This document shows positions 50,418 through 59,051 of a DNA stretch of 64,000 nt, piece after piece. Both the position numbers and the translations under genes were made by a program. Numbering within the stretch: position 1 is the first letter of the stretch; each line of letters starts with the position of its first letter. Under the pieces are notes generated by a model. The model had not been told where the DNA came from, made no database searches, and saw only the letters and a program-made list of their open reading frames with translations. The DNA is from Emergencia timonensis (GTDB lineage Bacteria > Bacillota > Clostridia > Peptostreptococcales > Anaerovoracaceae). Where the stretch lies: NCBI RefSeq assembly GCF_900086585.1, contig NZ_FLKM01000009.1, positions 2,046,001 through 2,110,000 on the forward strand, read 5' to 3'.

Positions 50418-50460
50418 AGCTCGTCTCCTATCAGTCAGATTATATCATGATGAACTTATT

Positions 50461-50522
50461 TTGTCAGCATGAAAAGCGTAAACCTATTTGCACACCTTAC
50501 CAATATGAATATTGTCAGCATG
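50461..50522. promoter_or_regulatory. direct repeats TTGTCAGCATG, candidate GntR operators
   Basis: Two identical 11-mers (50461-50471 and 50512-50522), 51 bases apart, in the 247-base region between the divergent regulator and kinase genes. The spacing of about five helical turns would place two bound dimers on the same face. Confidence 0.5.
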
Positions 50523-50664
50523 TAAGGAGGACATTTATAATAAAAAGGTAAAATTAATAGAAAAAAGTTTGAGTATCGTGGAAAAGCAAAAATCAGGTGA
50601 CCATATGTTTTCTAAACGAGGAAGAAGGCAGCCAGACAACATATAAAATGGAGGAATTGTGATT

Positions 50665-53253
50665 ATGAATCTAAAAGATTGTTATATAAAATTCGTGGAA
50701 AACAGTAAAAAAAAGAATTCTACAACGCGTTTTCTAATATGCAGTTTCATTGGACTTTTGATCTTTAGTATTATTATTTTCAGTCTGCTCGGAGTCTATA
50801 TGAGCCGAAAAAGTAAAAATACTGTTTATGAAATTGGGAATATTTATATGTCTGGAATGAATGAACAGATGTCCAGACACTTTGAAACTGTGATTAAATT
50901 ACGTTTTGATCAGGTCAGCGGCGTTGTTTCTGTTGTCTCAACAGAGAACAAAGATAGGGCGAATCTATATGAAGAACTTGTATACAGGGCGCAGGTCAGG
51001 GGGTTTGATTATTTAGCGCTTTGTTCTGCTGAGGGAGATTTTCAGACACTTTATGGACAATCCATACAGCCACTTAATCCAGAACCTTTTGTTGAAGCAT
51101 TATTACAGGGGGAACAACGAGTCGCCGTGGGTGTTGATGCTGATGGAAATGAAGTGGTATTGTTTGGCGTTGGTGCAGCTTACCCGATGCACAATGGAGA
51201 TAGGAGCACCGGCCTGATTGCAGCCGTTCCCCTTGAATATATTACCGATTTTCTTTCCTTAGAAAATGAAGAGCAGCTGATGTATTATCATATCATCAGG
51301 CCAGATGGCAGCTTTGTAATACAGAACTCCAACACAGAGTTACAGTATTTCTTTGAGCAGCTGCAAAAGCAGCTTGATTCTACAGCAAATGAGTTATCAG
51401 TAGAAAATTCTATTAAAGAGTTTGGTGTTGCACTAAAATCTCATCAGGAATTTGCTACGACATTTGAAGTAAAGGGTGAAGAACGGCAAATATACGGTAT
51501 CTCATTGCCCTATTCTGAGTGGTATTTAGTATCGGTAATGCCTTATAGTATATTGGACGATGCCATAAATAATCTGAGCAGCCAGCGTATGTTCATGACA
51601 TTATTGTCCTGTGCTTCTATTTTGGTCATTCTGACACTGATTTTTCTTCGGTATTTCTCCATAACTCGTTCTCAAGTACATGAATTGGAGATGGCCCGGC
51701 AGGCGGCTCTTGAAGCGAACAAAGCCAAAAGCGAATTTTTAGCAAATATGAGCCATGATATCCGTACACCCATGAATGCAATCGTGGGCATGACTGCCAT
51801 TGCCACAGCCCACATAAATGACCGGAAACAGGTACAGAACTGCCTTAGAAAAATCACATTATCGAGTAAACATCTATTAGGACTGATCAACGATGTTTTG
51901 GATATGTCTAAAATCGAAAGTGGAAAATTAACTTTAACAACAGAACAGATTTCATTAAGGGAAGTTGTTGAAGGAATTGTTAATATTATGCAGCCACAGG
52001 TTAAGACAAAAAAACAAACCTTTGACATACATGTTGAAAATATCTTAACAGAAAATGTGTGGTGCGACGGTGTCCGCTTGAATCAGGTTTTACTAAATCT
52101 CTTATCAAATGCAACCAAGTATACACCGGAGAGCGGTTCGATACAATTATCCCTTTCTGAAGAAAAATCTCCGAAAGGTGACAATTATGTCCGCATTCAT
52201 ATCAAGGTCAAGGATAACGGAATTGGTATGTCGCCCGATTTCCTGAAAAAAATATATGAATCCTATAGCCGCGCGAATGGAGCCAGAATACATAAAACTG
52301 AGGGCGCCGGTTTGGGAATGGCGATTACTAAGTACATCGTGGACGCAATGGAAGGAACCATTGATATAAAAAGTGAACTTGATAAGGGTACCGAATTTCT
52401 TCTCACATTTGATTTTAGAAAAGCAGTTGCCGAGGAGATGGATATGGTTCTTCCTTCATGGAAAATGCTGGTGGTTGATGATGACAAATTGTTATGTGAG
52501 ACAGCCACGGACGCACTAAAATCAATTGGAATCAAAGCGGAATGGACATTAAGCGGAGAAAAGGCAATAGAACTGGTAATCCAACATCATCGAAAGAGAG
52601 ATGATTATCAAATCATTCTATTAGATTGGAAACTGCCAGGCATGAATGGGATTCAGGTTGCAAAAGAAATTCGGCGTAAATTGGGAGATGACGTACCGAT
52701 TCTGCTGATTTCTGCATACGACTGGAGTGAATTTGAAGCGGAGGCCCGTGAAGCGGGAATTAGTGGTTTTATCTCCAAGCCCCTTTTTAAATCCACTCTG
52801 TATCATGCTTTGCGACAGTATATGGACATTGAAACAGAACATGACCAGACATTGAATCAAAATATGAATCTATCCGGACGTCGTATTCTGCTTGCCGAGG
52901 ATAATGAGCTTAACTGGGAGGTGGCAAGAGAATTGTTATCTGACTTGGGCGTAGAACTGGATTGGGCAGAAGATGGACAGATCTGTCTGGATAAGTTTCA
53001 AAAATCATCAGCAGGGTATTACGATGCCATTCTGATGGACATACGGATGCCGCATATTACAGGATATGAGGCCACAAAGGCAATTCGGGGGATTAATCAT
53101 CCCGATGCTTTATCTATCCCAATCATTGCTATGAGTGCAGATGCTTTTTCAGATGACATCCAGCATTGCCTGGCGTGCGGTATGAATGCCCATATAGCAA
53201 AGCCGATCGACGTTATAGAGCTGACCCGCTTATTAAAAAGATATCTAGTATGA
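50665..53253 (+). CDS. hybrid sensor histidine kinase with two receiver domains
   Basis: 862 residues from ATG at 50665 (site GGAGG, 10 bases upstream). Membrane helix about 20-42, an extracytoplasmic dCache-like sensor about 45-290, second helix about 296-318, then HisKA (H in MSHDIRTPMNAI at about 363), HATPase with NLLSNATKY and GAGLGMAI, and receivers with D654 (LLDWKLPG) and D792 (LMDIRMPH). There is no HPt or output domain in the chain, so the phosphate must pass to a partner not visible here. It is divergent from a double-domain GntR regulator. Composition is AT-rich. Confidence 0.93.
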   Translation: MNLKDCYIKFVENSKKKNSTTRFLICSFIGLLIFSIIIFSLLGVYMSRKSKNTVYEIGNIYMSGMNEQMSRHFETVIKLRFDQVSGVVSVVSTENKDRANLYEELVYRAQVRGFDYLALCSAEGDFQTLYGQSIQPLNPEPFVEALLQGEQRVAVGVDADGNEVVLFGVGAAYPMHNGDRSTGLIAAVPLEYITDFLSLENEEQLMYYHIIRPDGSFVIQNSNTELQYFFEQLQKQLDSTANELSVENSIKEFGVALKSHQEFATTFEVKGEERQIYGISLPYSEWYLVSVMPYSILDDAINNLSSQRMFMTLLSCASILVILTLIFLRYFSITRSQVHELEMARQAALEANKAKSEFLANMSHDIRTPMNAIVGMTAIATAHINDRKQVQNCLRKITLSSKHLLGLINDVLDMSKIESGKLTLTTEQISLREVVEGIVNIMQPQVKTKKQTFDIHVENILTENVWCDGVRLNQVLLNLLSNATKYTPESGSIQLSLSEEKSPKGDNYVRIHIKVKDNGIGMSPDFLKKIYESYSRANGARIHKTEGAGLGMAITKYIVDAMEGTIDIKSELDKGTEFLLTFDFRKAVAEEMDMVLPSWKMLVVDDDKLLCETATDALKSIGIKAEWTLSGEKAIELVIQHHRKRDDYQIILLDWKLPGMNGIQVAKEIRRKLGDDVPILLISAYDWSEFEAEAREAGISGFISKPLFKSTLYHALRQYMDIETEHDQTLNQNMNLSGRRILLAEDNELNWEVARELLSDLGVELDWAEDGQICLDKFQKSSAGYYDAILMDIRMPHITGYEATKAIRGINHPDALSIPIIAMSADAFSDDIQHCLACGMNAHIAKPIDVIELTRLLKRYLV

Positions 53254-53267
53254 TTCTAGTCCTGAAA

Positions 53268-53300
53268 AGCGCGTGTCCGAAGGCACGCGCCTTTATATTT
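53268..53300 (+). terminator. terminator of the hybrid kinase gene
   Basis: Stem GCGCGTG / CACGCGC with an 8-base loop, then CTTTATATTTAT, 15 bases after the stop. The T run is imperfect. Confidence 0.6.
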
Positions 53301-53461
53301 ATCACCAGTCCTCACCCTTTCGTATTTAGGTGCAGTTTTTATATCAGAACCTTGACAAACAGCAGGCAATTCGTTAATATCAGCATTCAAGGCCGCATCC
53401 CTTTGGCATTTGTTTTTGCGTTTAAGACCTTTTTAGCACTTTCCAAATCTTCTGCACAAAG

Positions 53462-53496
53462 AAAAGGACGCAATCTCAACGACTGCGCCTTTTCCT
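53462..53496 (-). terminator. terminator hairpin next to the first 126-bp copy
   Basis: AAAAGG-a-CGCA / TGCG-c-CCTTTT, centred near 53478, T run on the minus strand. It follows directly after the 126-bp element (53497-53622) in the same direction. Confidence 0.55.
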
Positions 53497-53622
53497 GCGA
53501 TATTTAATTAAGAAAGAACGTTCAAAAGAAATTATTTTCTGTAACCCTATCTCCTTTTGACACTTTTAGTATAACAATCTTTTGTGACGTTTCTGTTAAG
53601 AAATCTTATCGCTTTGGTGTCA
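53497..53622 (-). repeat. 126-bp element, copy 1 (candidate small RNA gene)
   Basis: This segment matches 58921-59046 at 117 of 126 positions with no gaps (93%). On the minus strand it contains a -10-like TTATACT with TTAACA upstream, an AAAAGGAGATAGGG purine stretch, the 8-base palindrome GAACGTTC, and is followed by an intrinsic hairpin. It contains no convincing ORF. Copy 1 lies 47 bases downstream of the ABC permease gene. A pair of homologous small RNA genes is one reading; the alternative is a duplicated regulatory site. Confidence 0.7.
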
Positions 53623-53669
53623 ATTTTTATCATCATATCGACAACAATGAGACAAGCCGGTACGATCTT

Positions 53670-56189
53670 CTAATCGTTCCTCAGCCTTTCTACAATAGCC
53701 TCTTTGCTCATTCTCCGGTAGTTATAAATGGGCACCGCAACAGCAATTAAGGCCATCAGCGGCAGACAGACGAAGCTGGCAGCAAGGCTGGGATGGTAGT
53801 TGAAGAAAAAAGCTCTGCCGACGGTGTTTAAAATCATCGGCCTTGCGATGGCCATGCCGGCTGTATCTGCCAAGAGAACTGCTGTCAAAAGATAGATCAA
53901 TCCCTCTGTAATCAGCATCTTTCTGATTTGTTTCTGTGTCTGCCCCACTGCCTCTAACAAGGCAAGCTCTCTTCTTCTGGCCATAATTGTGACAGAGGAA
54001 GTGTTGAAGAAGTTCAGCAGTCCGATTACAAACAGTACTGCCGACAACAGTCCCAAAATCATATAATATTTCTCAGCAAATCCTCTGCACTGATCCAGAA
54101 CCGATAATCTGGATTCCACATAAAGCGACGGTCTTATCTCTTTGGTACGTTGGGTCAGCCACTGGTCATAAGCCTTTTCCTTCCCATCCTTTACATCGAT
54201 CCCCGCCATCATTGCATTCCTGCTGCCGCCTAAGGCGGTATATTCTGACACGGGCAAATAGAAAGAGCAGTCGAAGATGGTCTCTATGGCGCCAAATCGA
54301 TAAGTCAAATCATAGGGCATCCATCCTATGGCGAGCACCGTATACTCCTTGCCCTTTTCCAGTTCCAAGGTGATCTTATCTCCCGGATCATAAAAAGTAC
54401 CGAAACCCTGAACCAAATCGCTGACGATGACATAGTCTCCTTTGGCAAATTCTTCATAAGACGGCCCCGCTTCTATAAACTTCATCTTTTCATATGCCTC
54501 CCGGTTAAGGCCCATGACATGGGCCACAGCTTCTCGATTCTCCAGATACTTTTTCTCCTTCTCCAGCTCATAACCATTAATATATTTTTCTTTCTCTGCC
54601 TGATCTATAATCTTCTTTAAATTCCCATAGCCCTTGTCGTCCAGCGGATACGTGATGTTGTCGTTATAGATCAAAGCCACCTTTTCCGTGTCTTTTTGAG
54701 CAGTAACCTCATCAATAAATTCCGGCGACACCGCATGCATATTAGATGAATAAGCGCTGTTCGTGATTCCAGATACGTCAAAATCATAAGAAGCGTAAAT
54801 GTTCAAAAACTGATCGTAATCGAAGCTTTTGGTGAGAGAATAGGATGCATTGAGAAGCGTCATGGGCAGCGCCAATGATATGACCACCAATACAGCTCTT
54901 TTCCATGAGCGCTTCATATTGCTGAATGCCATGGTAAATGGCGTAATCTTACCTGTCTTCTTGCCGGACTTCTTATGCTTTTCCTCCAGATTCATCCTCA
55001 CCGCGTCCACAGGGGAAACCTTAGCTACGATACGAGCTGGCATCTGACATCCGATATAGATTGTCAAAGCAGCAAAAGATGCTGAGGCGATAAATATCAG
55101 CGGATTGATCGAAGGCTGCACCGTAATCACACCCATGGCCGAATTATCTGAAAGCAGGTACGGCGTCATAGCCAGGCCGATAAAATACCCGATTGCCAGT
55201 CCCAAAGGGATTCCGATGACGGAAAGGGTCAGGGCCTGCCTGCGGACGATGGATTTCAACTGTCTGCCAGTTGTCCCGATGTTCTTCAGCAGCCCGTAAG
55301 TCCTGATATCGTTATTGACTGAGATGCGGAAGATGTTGTAAATAATCAGGTAGCCGGAAGCAAATATTATCAGCAGCAAAACGAGAACTGAATCAAAGGG
55401 AAAGGAATCTTCTGCAAAGATATCGTAGGCAGAATTGGAATAAATTCTACCGTACGTATCGCTGATGTGATACTTCTTCTCCATTTCATTGACGATATCG
55501 GTTAGGTGAAAGGTATCCTCACACCAGATATACAGCGTGTAAGCTCCTTCCGTTTCCTTTTCACCGAGGGATGGGGCTGCAGCCTTTGACATTTTATCCT
55601 GGCAGAATGCCTTGGACACCCACGCATTCTGAACGGTGGAAAGAGGGTCTCCTTTCCAGTATCCGCTGAGGACAAACATCTGCGACACCTTTTTTCCGCC
55701 AAGGGTATACTGCAGCTTCACTTTCGTTCCCACTTTTCGAGGCAGATCCAGAATATCCAAGGTGATAGTGCTCAGAGCGATTTCATCGTATTTCTCGGGC
55801 ATCCTGCCTTGAGTGGGAGTGCAGAGGACCGCTTCTGCCCCTTTTTTATCGGCATATCTCATCTCGGTAGCCGAGTTTACGAACTGCTCATTGACAAGCT
55901 GCGAAATCATGATGCTGCAGCCAAAGGCCGCTATCTTCTCATCTTTGGCAACTTCCGTAAACTTCTTATAAGTCAAATTCTCCGCGGTAATATGACTTTG
56001 ATTCACGTTCATTCGAAATTCCTGCTGCTGTGTGGACTTCATCATGGACAACAGGGCTGAAAATAGCGATGTAAACATGACGGTAGTCATGATAATCGCA
56101 ATGATCGCGATGAGGTTCCTTCCTTTATTGACCTTCATGAAGCGATTGGCAACACTGTGAACAGTCTTTTTGCTGTCTACTTTAATCAT
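53670..56189 (-). CDS. FtsX-like ABC transporter permease
   Basis: 839 residues, two FtsX domains with large extracytoplasmic loops, of the BceB/MacB-type exporters. The N-terminal helix is RNLIAIIAIIMTTVMFTSLF and the C-terminal domain reads FNTSSVTIMARRRELALLEAVGQTQKQIRK. It pairs with the ATPase whose end it overlaps by 8 bases (start ATG at 56189, AGGTG ribosome site inside the upstream gene). Such pairs export or release antimicrobial peptides or lipid intermediates from the membrane, and are often sensed by a neighbouring kinase. The response regulator and kinase genes upstream fit that. Confidence 0.9.
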   Translation of the reverse strand: MIKVDSKKTVHSVANRFMKVNKGRNLIAIIAIIMTTVMFTSLFSALLSMMKSTQQQEFRMNVNQSHITAENLTYKKFTEVAKDEKIAAFGCSIMISQLVNEQFVNSATEMRYADKKGAEAVLCTPTQGRMPEKYDEIALSTITLDILDLPRKVGTKVKLQYTLGGKKVSQMFVLSGYWKGDPLSTVQNAWVSKAFCQDKMSKAAAPSLGEKETEGAYTLYIWCEDTFHLTDIVNEMEKKYHISDTYGRIYSNSAYDIFAEDSFPFDSVLVLLLIIFASGYLIIYNIFRISVNNDIRTYGLLKNIGTTGRQLKSIVRRQALTLSVIGIPLGLAIGYFIGLAMTPYLLSDNSAMGVITVQPSINPLIFIASASFAALTIYIGCQMPARIVAKVSPVDAVRMNLEEKHKKSGKKTGKITPFTMAFSNMKRSWKRAVLVVISLALPMTLLNASYSLTKSFDYDQFLNIYASYDFDVSGITNSAYSSNMHAVSPEFIDEVTAQKDTEKVALIYNDNITYPLDDKGYGNLKKIIDQAEKEKYINGYELEKEKKYLENREAVAHVMGLNREAYEKMKFIEAGPSYEEFAKGDYVIVSDLVQGFGTFYDPGDKITLELEKGKEYTVLAIGWMPYDLTYRFGAIETIFDCSFYLPVSEYTALGGSRNAMMAGIDVKDGKEKAYDQWLTQRTKEIRPSLYVESRLSVLDQCRGFAEKYYMILGLLSAVLFVIGLLNFFNTSSVTIMARRRELALLEAVGQTQKQIRKMLITEGLIYLLTAVLLADTAGMAIARPMILNTVGRAFFFNYHPSLAASFVCLPLMALIAVAVPIYNYRRMSKEAIVERLRND

Positions 56190-56865
56190 GGAATTCACCT
56201 CTGCTTACAATCTGTCCATCCTCGATACGCACGATACGATCCGCCATCTGGGCGATTTCCTCATTATGGGTGATGATGACCATGGTTTGGTGGAATCGCT
56301 GGCTGGTCACCTTGAGCAGACCCAATACATCCTGACTGGTTTTGCTGTCCAGATTTCCCGTAGGTTCATCCGCCAGCAGGATAGCTGGCTTTGCTGCCAG
56401 AGCCCTGGCAATGGCAACTCTTTGCTGCTGTCCGCCCGAAAGCTTATTGGGAAGCCTGCGCAGTTTATCCGACAGTCCGAGGATCTTAATTATTTCGTCG
56501 GTATAGGCAGTATCCGCCTCTTTGCCATCGAGTCCAACAGGCAGCAATATATTTTCTTGTACGTTCATCATGGGAACTAAGTTGTAATTTTGAAAGACAA
56601 AACCGATATTCCGGCGACGAAAGATGGTCAGCTCGTCATCTGTCATTTCAGATAGTTCATTTCCATCTACCATTACGCTGCCGGCCGTCGGTTTGTCCAG
56701 ACCGCCGAGCATATGAAGCAGGGTTGATTTTCCACTGCCGCTGGTTCCAACGACTGCTAGAAACTCCCCCTTCTCCACCGATAGATTCACACCATCCAGT
56801 GCGTGAACTTCTGTTTCACCTCTGCCATAAACCTTCGTTAATTCTCTCGTCTGTAAAATAATCAT
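56182..56865 (-). CDS. ABC transporter ATPase (LolD/MacB-like)
   Basis: 227 residues. Walker A VGTSGSGKSTLLHML, signature LSGGQQQRVAIARAL, Walker B ILLADEPTGNLD. It powers the FtsX-type permease. The start at 56865 (MIILQTREL) is set by GGGAGGTTCGAC; an earlier in-frame ATG has no site. Its promoter region carries an inverted repeat (56882-56913) suitable for response-regulator binding. Confidence 0.95.
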   Translation of the reverse strand: MIILQTRELTKVYGRGETEVHALDGVNLSVEKGEFLAVVGTSGSGKSTLLHMLGGLDKPTAGSVMVDGNELSEMTDDELTIFRRRNIGFVFQNYNLVPMMNVQENILLPVGLDGKEADTAYTDEIIKILGLSDKLRRLPNKLSGGQQQRVAIARALAAKPAILLADEPTGNLDSKTSQDVLGLLKVTSQRFHQTMVIITHNEEIAQMADRIVRIEDGQIVSRGEFHD

Positions 56866-56881
56866 GTCGAACCTCCCAAAA

Positions 56882-56913
56882 ATAGTCTGCATTGTTATTA
56901 CAATACAGACTAT
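56882..56913. promoter_or_regulatory. inverted repeat upstream of the ABC operon
   Basis: The arms ATAGTCTGcATTGT and ACAATaCAGACTAT are 14 bases each with one mismatch and a 4-base spacer, ending 17 bases before the ATPase start. The shape and place fit a binding site of the cognate response regulator (58103-58768). Confidence 0.65.
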
Positions 56914-56964
56914 ATCGTATAAAAGTATCAGGCTGGTTTCTTAAATATCACACTTTTGATATAT

Positions 56965-57876
56965 TTATTTATATTCGGGCAGAAATACAGAGAAACAGGA
57001 CCCTTGACCGGGTTTTGAAGTCACTTTAATATAACCGCCTTCTGATTCTATGATTTCGCGGGCTAAATACAGGCCCAGGCCGACGCCTTCCTGCTCTGCC
57101 GCTTGTCTGCTGCGATAGAAGCGGCCAAAGATTTTCGGAATCTCTTCTTCTTCCATGCCGAAGCCATCGTCCTTAATATCGATACGGGCAAAGAGCTGGT
57201 AAGCGGTAAGAGAGATTTCTACTCTGCCGCCCCTTGCTGTATATTTAATGGCATTGTCCAAAATATTAAAGCAGGCTTCTCTCGTCCACTTGAAATCGCA
57301 CAGAGCGGTTAGCGATTTCTCTCCCCGCTCAAAAACTAGGTCGATGTCCTTGTCCACTGCTTTCTGCCTGCCTTGCTCACAGACAGATTCCATCAATTCC
57401 CAGAGATCATTTTCTTTCGACTGGGTTTTTATGATACCTGTTTCCAATCTGGATGTTTTGACGAGAGATTTCAGTAAAAAATCCAGCTTTTCCGCCTGTC
57501 TTCCAATGGCTTGTACTTTTTCTTCCTGCGCAGTTCCCGCCAGCTCTTCCTCTAGGAGTTGACTGTAAATCATGATATTGGAAAGTGGTGTAACAGTCTG
57601 GTGAGAAATATCAGAAATCAAAGTCTGAATCCTTCCTTTTTGCTCCTGCAGATTTTCTTCGCTGAGTATGCTGTCAGCGAGAAACCGTTTCATAGAGTTT
57701 TCTATGGAGGAAATCATACTTTCGTCTATCAGCTGCGGCTGAAAACGACCATTGCCGGCGTCCTCCAGCATCTTTCCCAAACGCTGCAGAAGCCTTTTCT
57801 GACGATGTCTTAGGTAGAACACACCTGCCAAAAGCGCAGCGATGATAAAAATAGAGAGAATGTGGATTACGCTCAT
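56965..57876 (-). CDS. sensor histidine kinase of the ABC-linked two-component system
   Basis: 303 residues. A single N-terminal membrane segment (VIHILSIFIIAALLAGVFYL), then a short linker, HisKA with ISHQTVTPLSNIM (H about 116) and HATPase (DNAIKYTARGG, DDGFGM, GVGLGLYLAREI). It lacks a large sensor domain, like the intramembrane-sensing kinases of BceS type. AGAGGAAATTGAA precedes the start at 57876, which overlaps the upstream small gene by 4 bases. Confidence 0.92.
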   Translation of the reverse strand: MSVIHILSIFIIAALLAGVFYLRHRQKRLLQRLGKMLEDAGNGRFQPQLIDESMISSIENSMKRFLADSILSEENLQEQKGRIQTLISDISHQTVTPLSNIMIYSQLLEEELAGTAQEEKVQAIGRQAEKLDFLLKSLVKTSRLETGIIKTQSKENDLWELMESVCEQGRQKAVDKDIDLVFERGEKSLTALCDFKWTREACFNILDNAIKYTARGGRVEISLTAYQLFARIDIKDDGFGMEEEEIPKIFGRFYRSRQAAEQEGVGLGLYLAREIIESEGGYIKVTSKPGQGSCFSVFLPEYK

Positions 57877-58082
57877 TTCAATTTCCTCTTCAAAACTCTC
57901 GCAGCAATCAATATGATGATACATGGCACCAGAAATTCAATACATCTGAATATGACGTAATAATAAAACGGCAGAGCATACATCAGATATTTTTCATAGT
58001 CTACCCAAAGGCTGACACCAAATCCAACAATGAAAAGAACACATATTATATATAAGAGCTTCGGATAATTTTCTCTTTTCAT
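57873..58082 (-). CDS. 69-residue two-helix membrane protein
   Basis: Two membrane helices (LLYIICVLFIVGFGVSLWV and YYYVIFRCIEFLVPCIIILIA) with a short loop DYEKYLMYALPFY between them, and a basic C-terminal tail. AAGGAGGAAGAAA precedes the ATG at 58082. It lies 20 bases after the response regulator gene and overlaps the kinase gene by 4 bases (ATGA), so all three are translated together. A role in sensing or in tuning the kinase is suggested by position. I do not recognise a family. Confidence 0.82.
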   Translation of the reverse strand: MKRENYPKLLYIICVLFIVGFGVSLWVDYEKYLMYALPFYYYVIFRCIEFLVPCIIILIAARVLKRKLK

Positions 58083-58102
58083 TTTCTTCCTCCTTCCATA
58101 TT

Positions 58103-58768
58103 CTATTGAAAACAATAACCAATGCCATATACAGTTTTGATATGCTGCGGTTCTGCTGCATCCTCGCCTAATTTATCGCGCAGTCTTTTAATCGTTACTG
58201 TCAGAGCGTGGCCGTCGACGTATTCGCTGTCTCCATCCCACACACCATCGATCAAAAGTTCTCGCGACACTGTCTTACCCTTATTTTCAACCAAAATGCG
58301 CAGCAGCTTCTGTTCTGTCTTGCTTAATTCTACGGTCTGTCCCTTGACGCTGAAAATCATCCGCTCAAAATCAAAGAAAAAGTCGCCTTCGGTTATGACC
58401 TGGGAATCTGCCTTGCGTAGCTGGACCCCGACCCTGGCCCGCAGAACCATAAGGCTGAAAGGTTTCGTAATATAGTCGTCTGCACCGGACTCCAGTCCAG
58501 TAACGATATCCGTTTCCATATTATTCGCCGTCAGCAAAATGATCTTAGTCCGCCGGCCGGCGGACTTGATCTCTCGCAGAAGATCCAGACCGCTGCCGTC
58601 CGGGAAGTTGACATCCAAAATAAGCAAATCCGGGTTCGCTTCTTCCACGGCCGTCCTCGCTTCTGTCAAAGTATAGCTTTGCAAAAAGTTTCTTCCTTCC
58701 TCTCGCAGGCTTAATTTAATGCCTTCGTTCAGCTGTCTGTCATCTTCTGCAATTAAAATCTTTATCAT
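58103..58768 (-). CDS. OmpR/PhoB-type response regulator
   Basis: 221 residues. Receiver with D51 (LLILDVNFPDG) and K at TKPFSLM, and a C-terminal winged helix DNA-binding domain (ELSKTEQKLLRILVENKGKT, VDGHALTVTIKRLRDKL). The start at 58768 (MIKILIAEDD) has GAGAGGAACTATC in front. First gene of RR-small protein-kinase; the ABC genes downstream have their own control region with a matching inverted repeat. Probably activates the exporter. Confidence 0.94.
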   Translation of the reverse strand: MIKILIAEDDRQLNEGIKLSLREEGRNFLQSYTLTEARTAVEEANPDLLILDVNFPDGSGLDLLREIKSAGRRTKIILLTANNMETDIVTGLESGADDYITKPFSLMVLRARVGVQLRKADSQVITEGDFFFDFERMIFSVKGQTVELSKTEQKLLRILVENKGKTVSRELLIDGVWDGDSEYVDGHALTVTIKRLRDKLGEDAAEPQHIKTVYGIGYCFQ

Positions 58769-58805
58769 GATAGTTCCTCTCTCGTATACCTGTTGTGTCA
58801 ATACC

Positions 58806-58833
58806 ATCTTACAGGAAAAATCAGATTTGTCAA
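58806..58833 (-). promoter_or_regulatory. promoter of the response regulator operon
   Basis: TTGACA, 16 bases, TAAGAT on the minus strand, about 40 bases before the start at 58768. Confidence 0.65.
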
Positions 58834-58887
58834 TTGCTCAAAATCGGTAAGAAAGACAAAGTTCAATAAATGGATACGCCTTTACAC

Positions 58888-58919
58888 GAAAAAGCTCCGC
58901 ATCTCTGCGGAGCTTTTTC
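58888..58919. terminator. bidirectional terminator
   Basis: A 13-bp perfect stem GAAAAAGCTCCGC / GCGGAGCTTTTTC with a 6-base loop and T runs on both strands. It directly follows the second copy of the 126-bp element. Confidence 0.9.
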
Positions 58920-58920
58920 G

Positions 58921-59046
58921 GCGATATTTAATTAAGAAAGAACGTTCAAAAGAAATGATTGTCTGTAACCCTATCTCCTTTTGACACTTTCAGTATAGCA
59001 ATCTTCTGTGACGGTTCTGTCAAGAAAAGTTATCGCTTTGGTGTCA
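58921..59046 (-). repeat. 126-bp element, copy 2 (candidate small RNA gene)
   Basis: Homologous to 53497-53622 (nine mismatches). On the minus strand it has TTGACA and TGCTATACT (20 bases between hexamers; the -10 is of extended type), an AAAGGAGATAGGG stretch and the GAACGTTC palindrome, and is followed by the perfect terminator at 58888-58919. It starts 6 bases after the adhesin stop. A transcript from TATACT to the terminator would be about 90-100 nt. Confidence 0.7.
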
Positions 59047-59051
59047 TTATC

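Noticed and set aside
53166..53507. 113-aa plus-strand ORF after the hybrid kinase
   Set aside because: It starts inside the kinase gene in another frame, runs through its terminator and has no ribosome site.
53497..53622. Attachment site of an integrated element
   Set aside because: The two copies are in direct orientation and flank a 5-kb cluster, but no integrase gene and no tRNA gene lie within the window, so small RNA or scar are better explanations.
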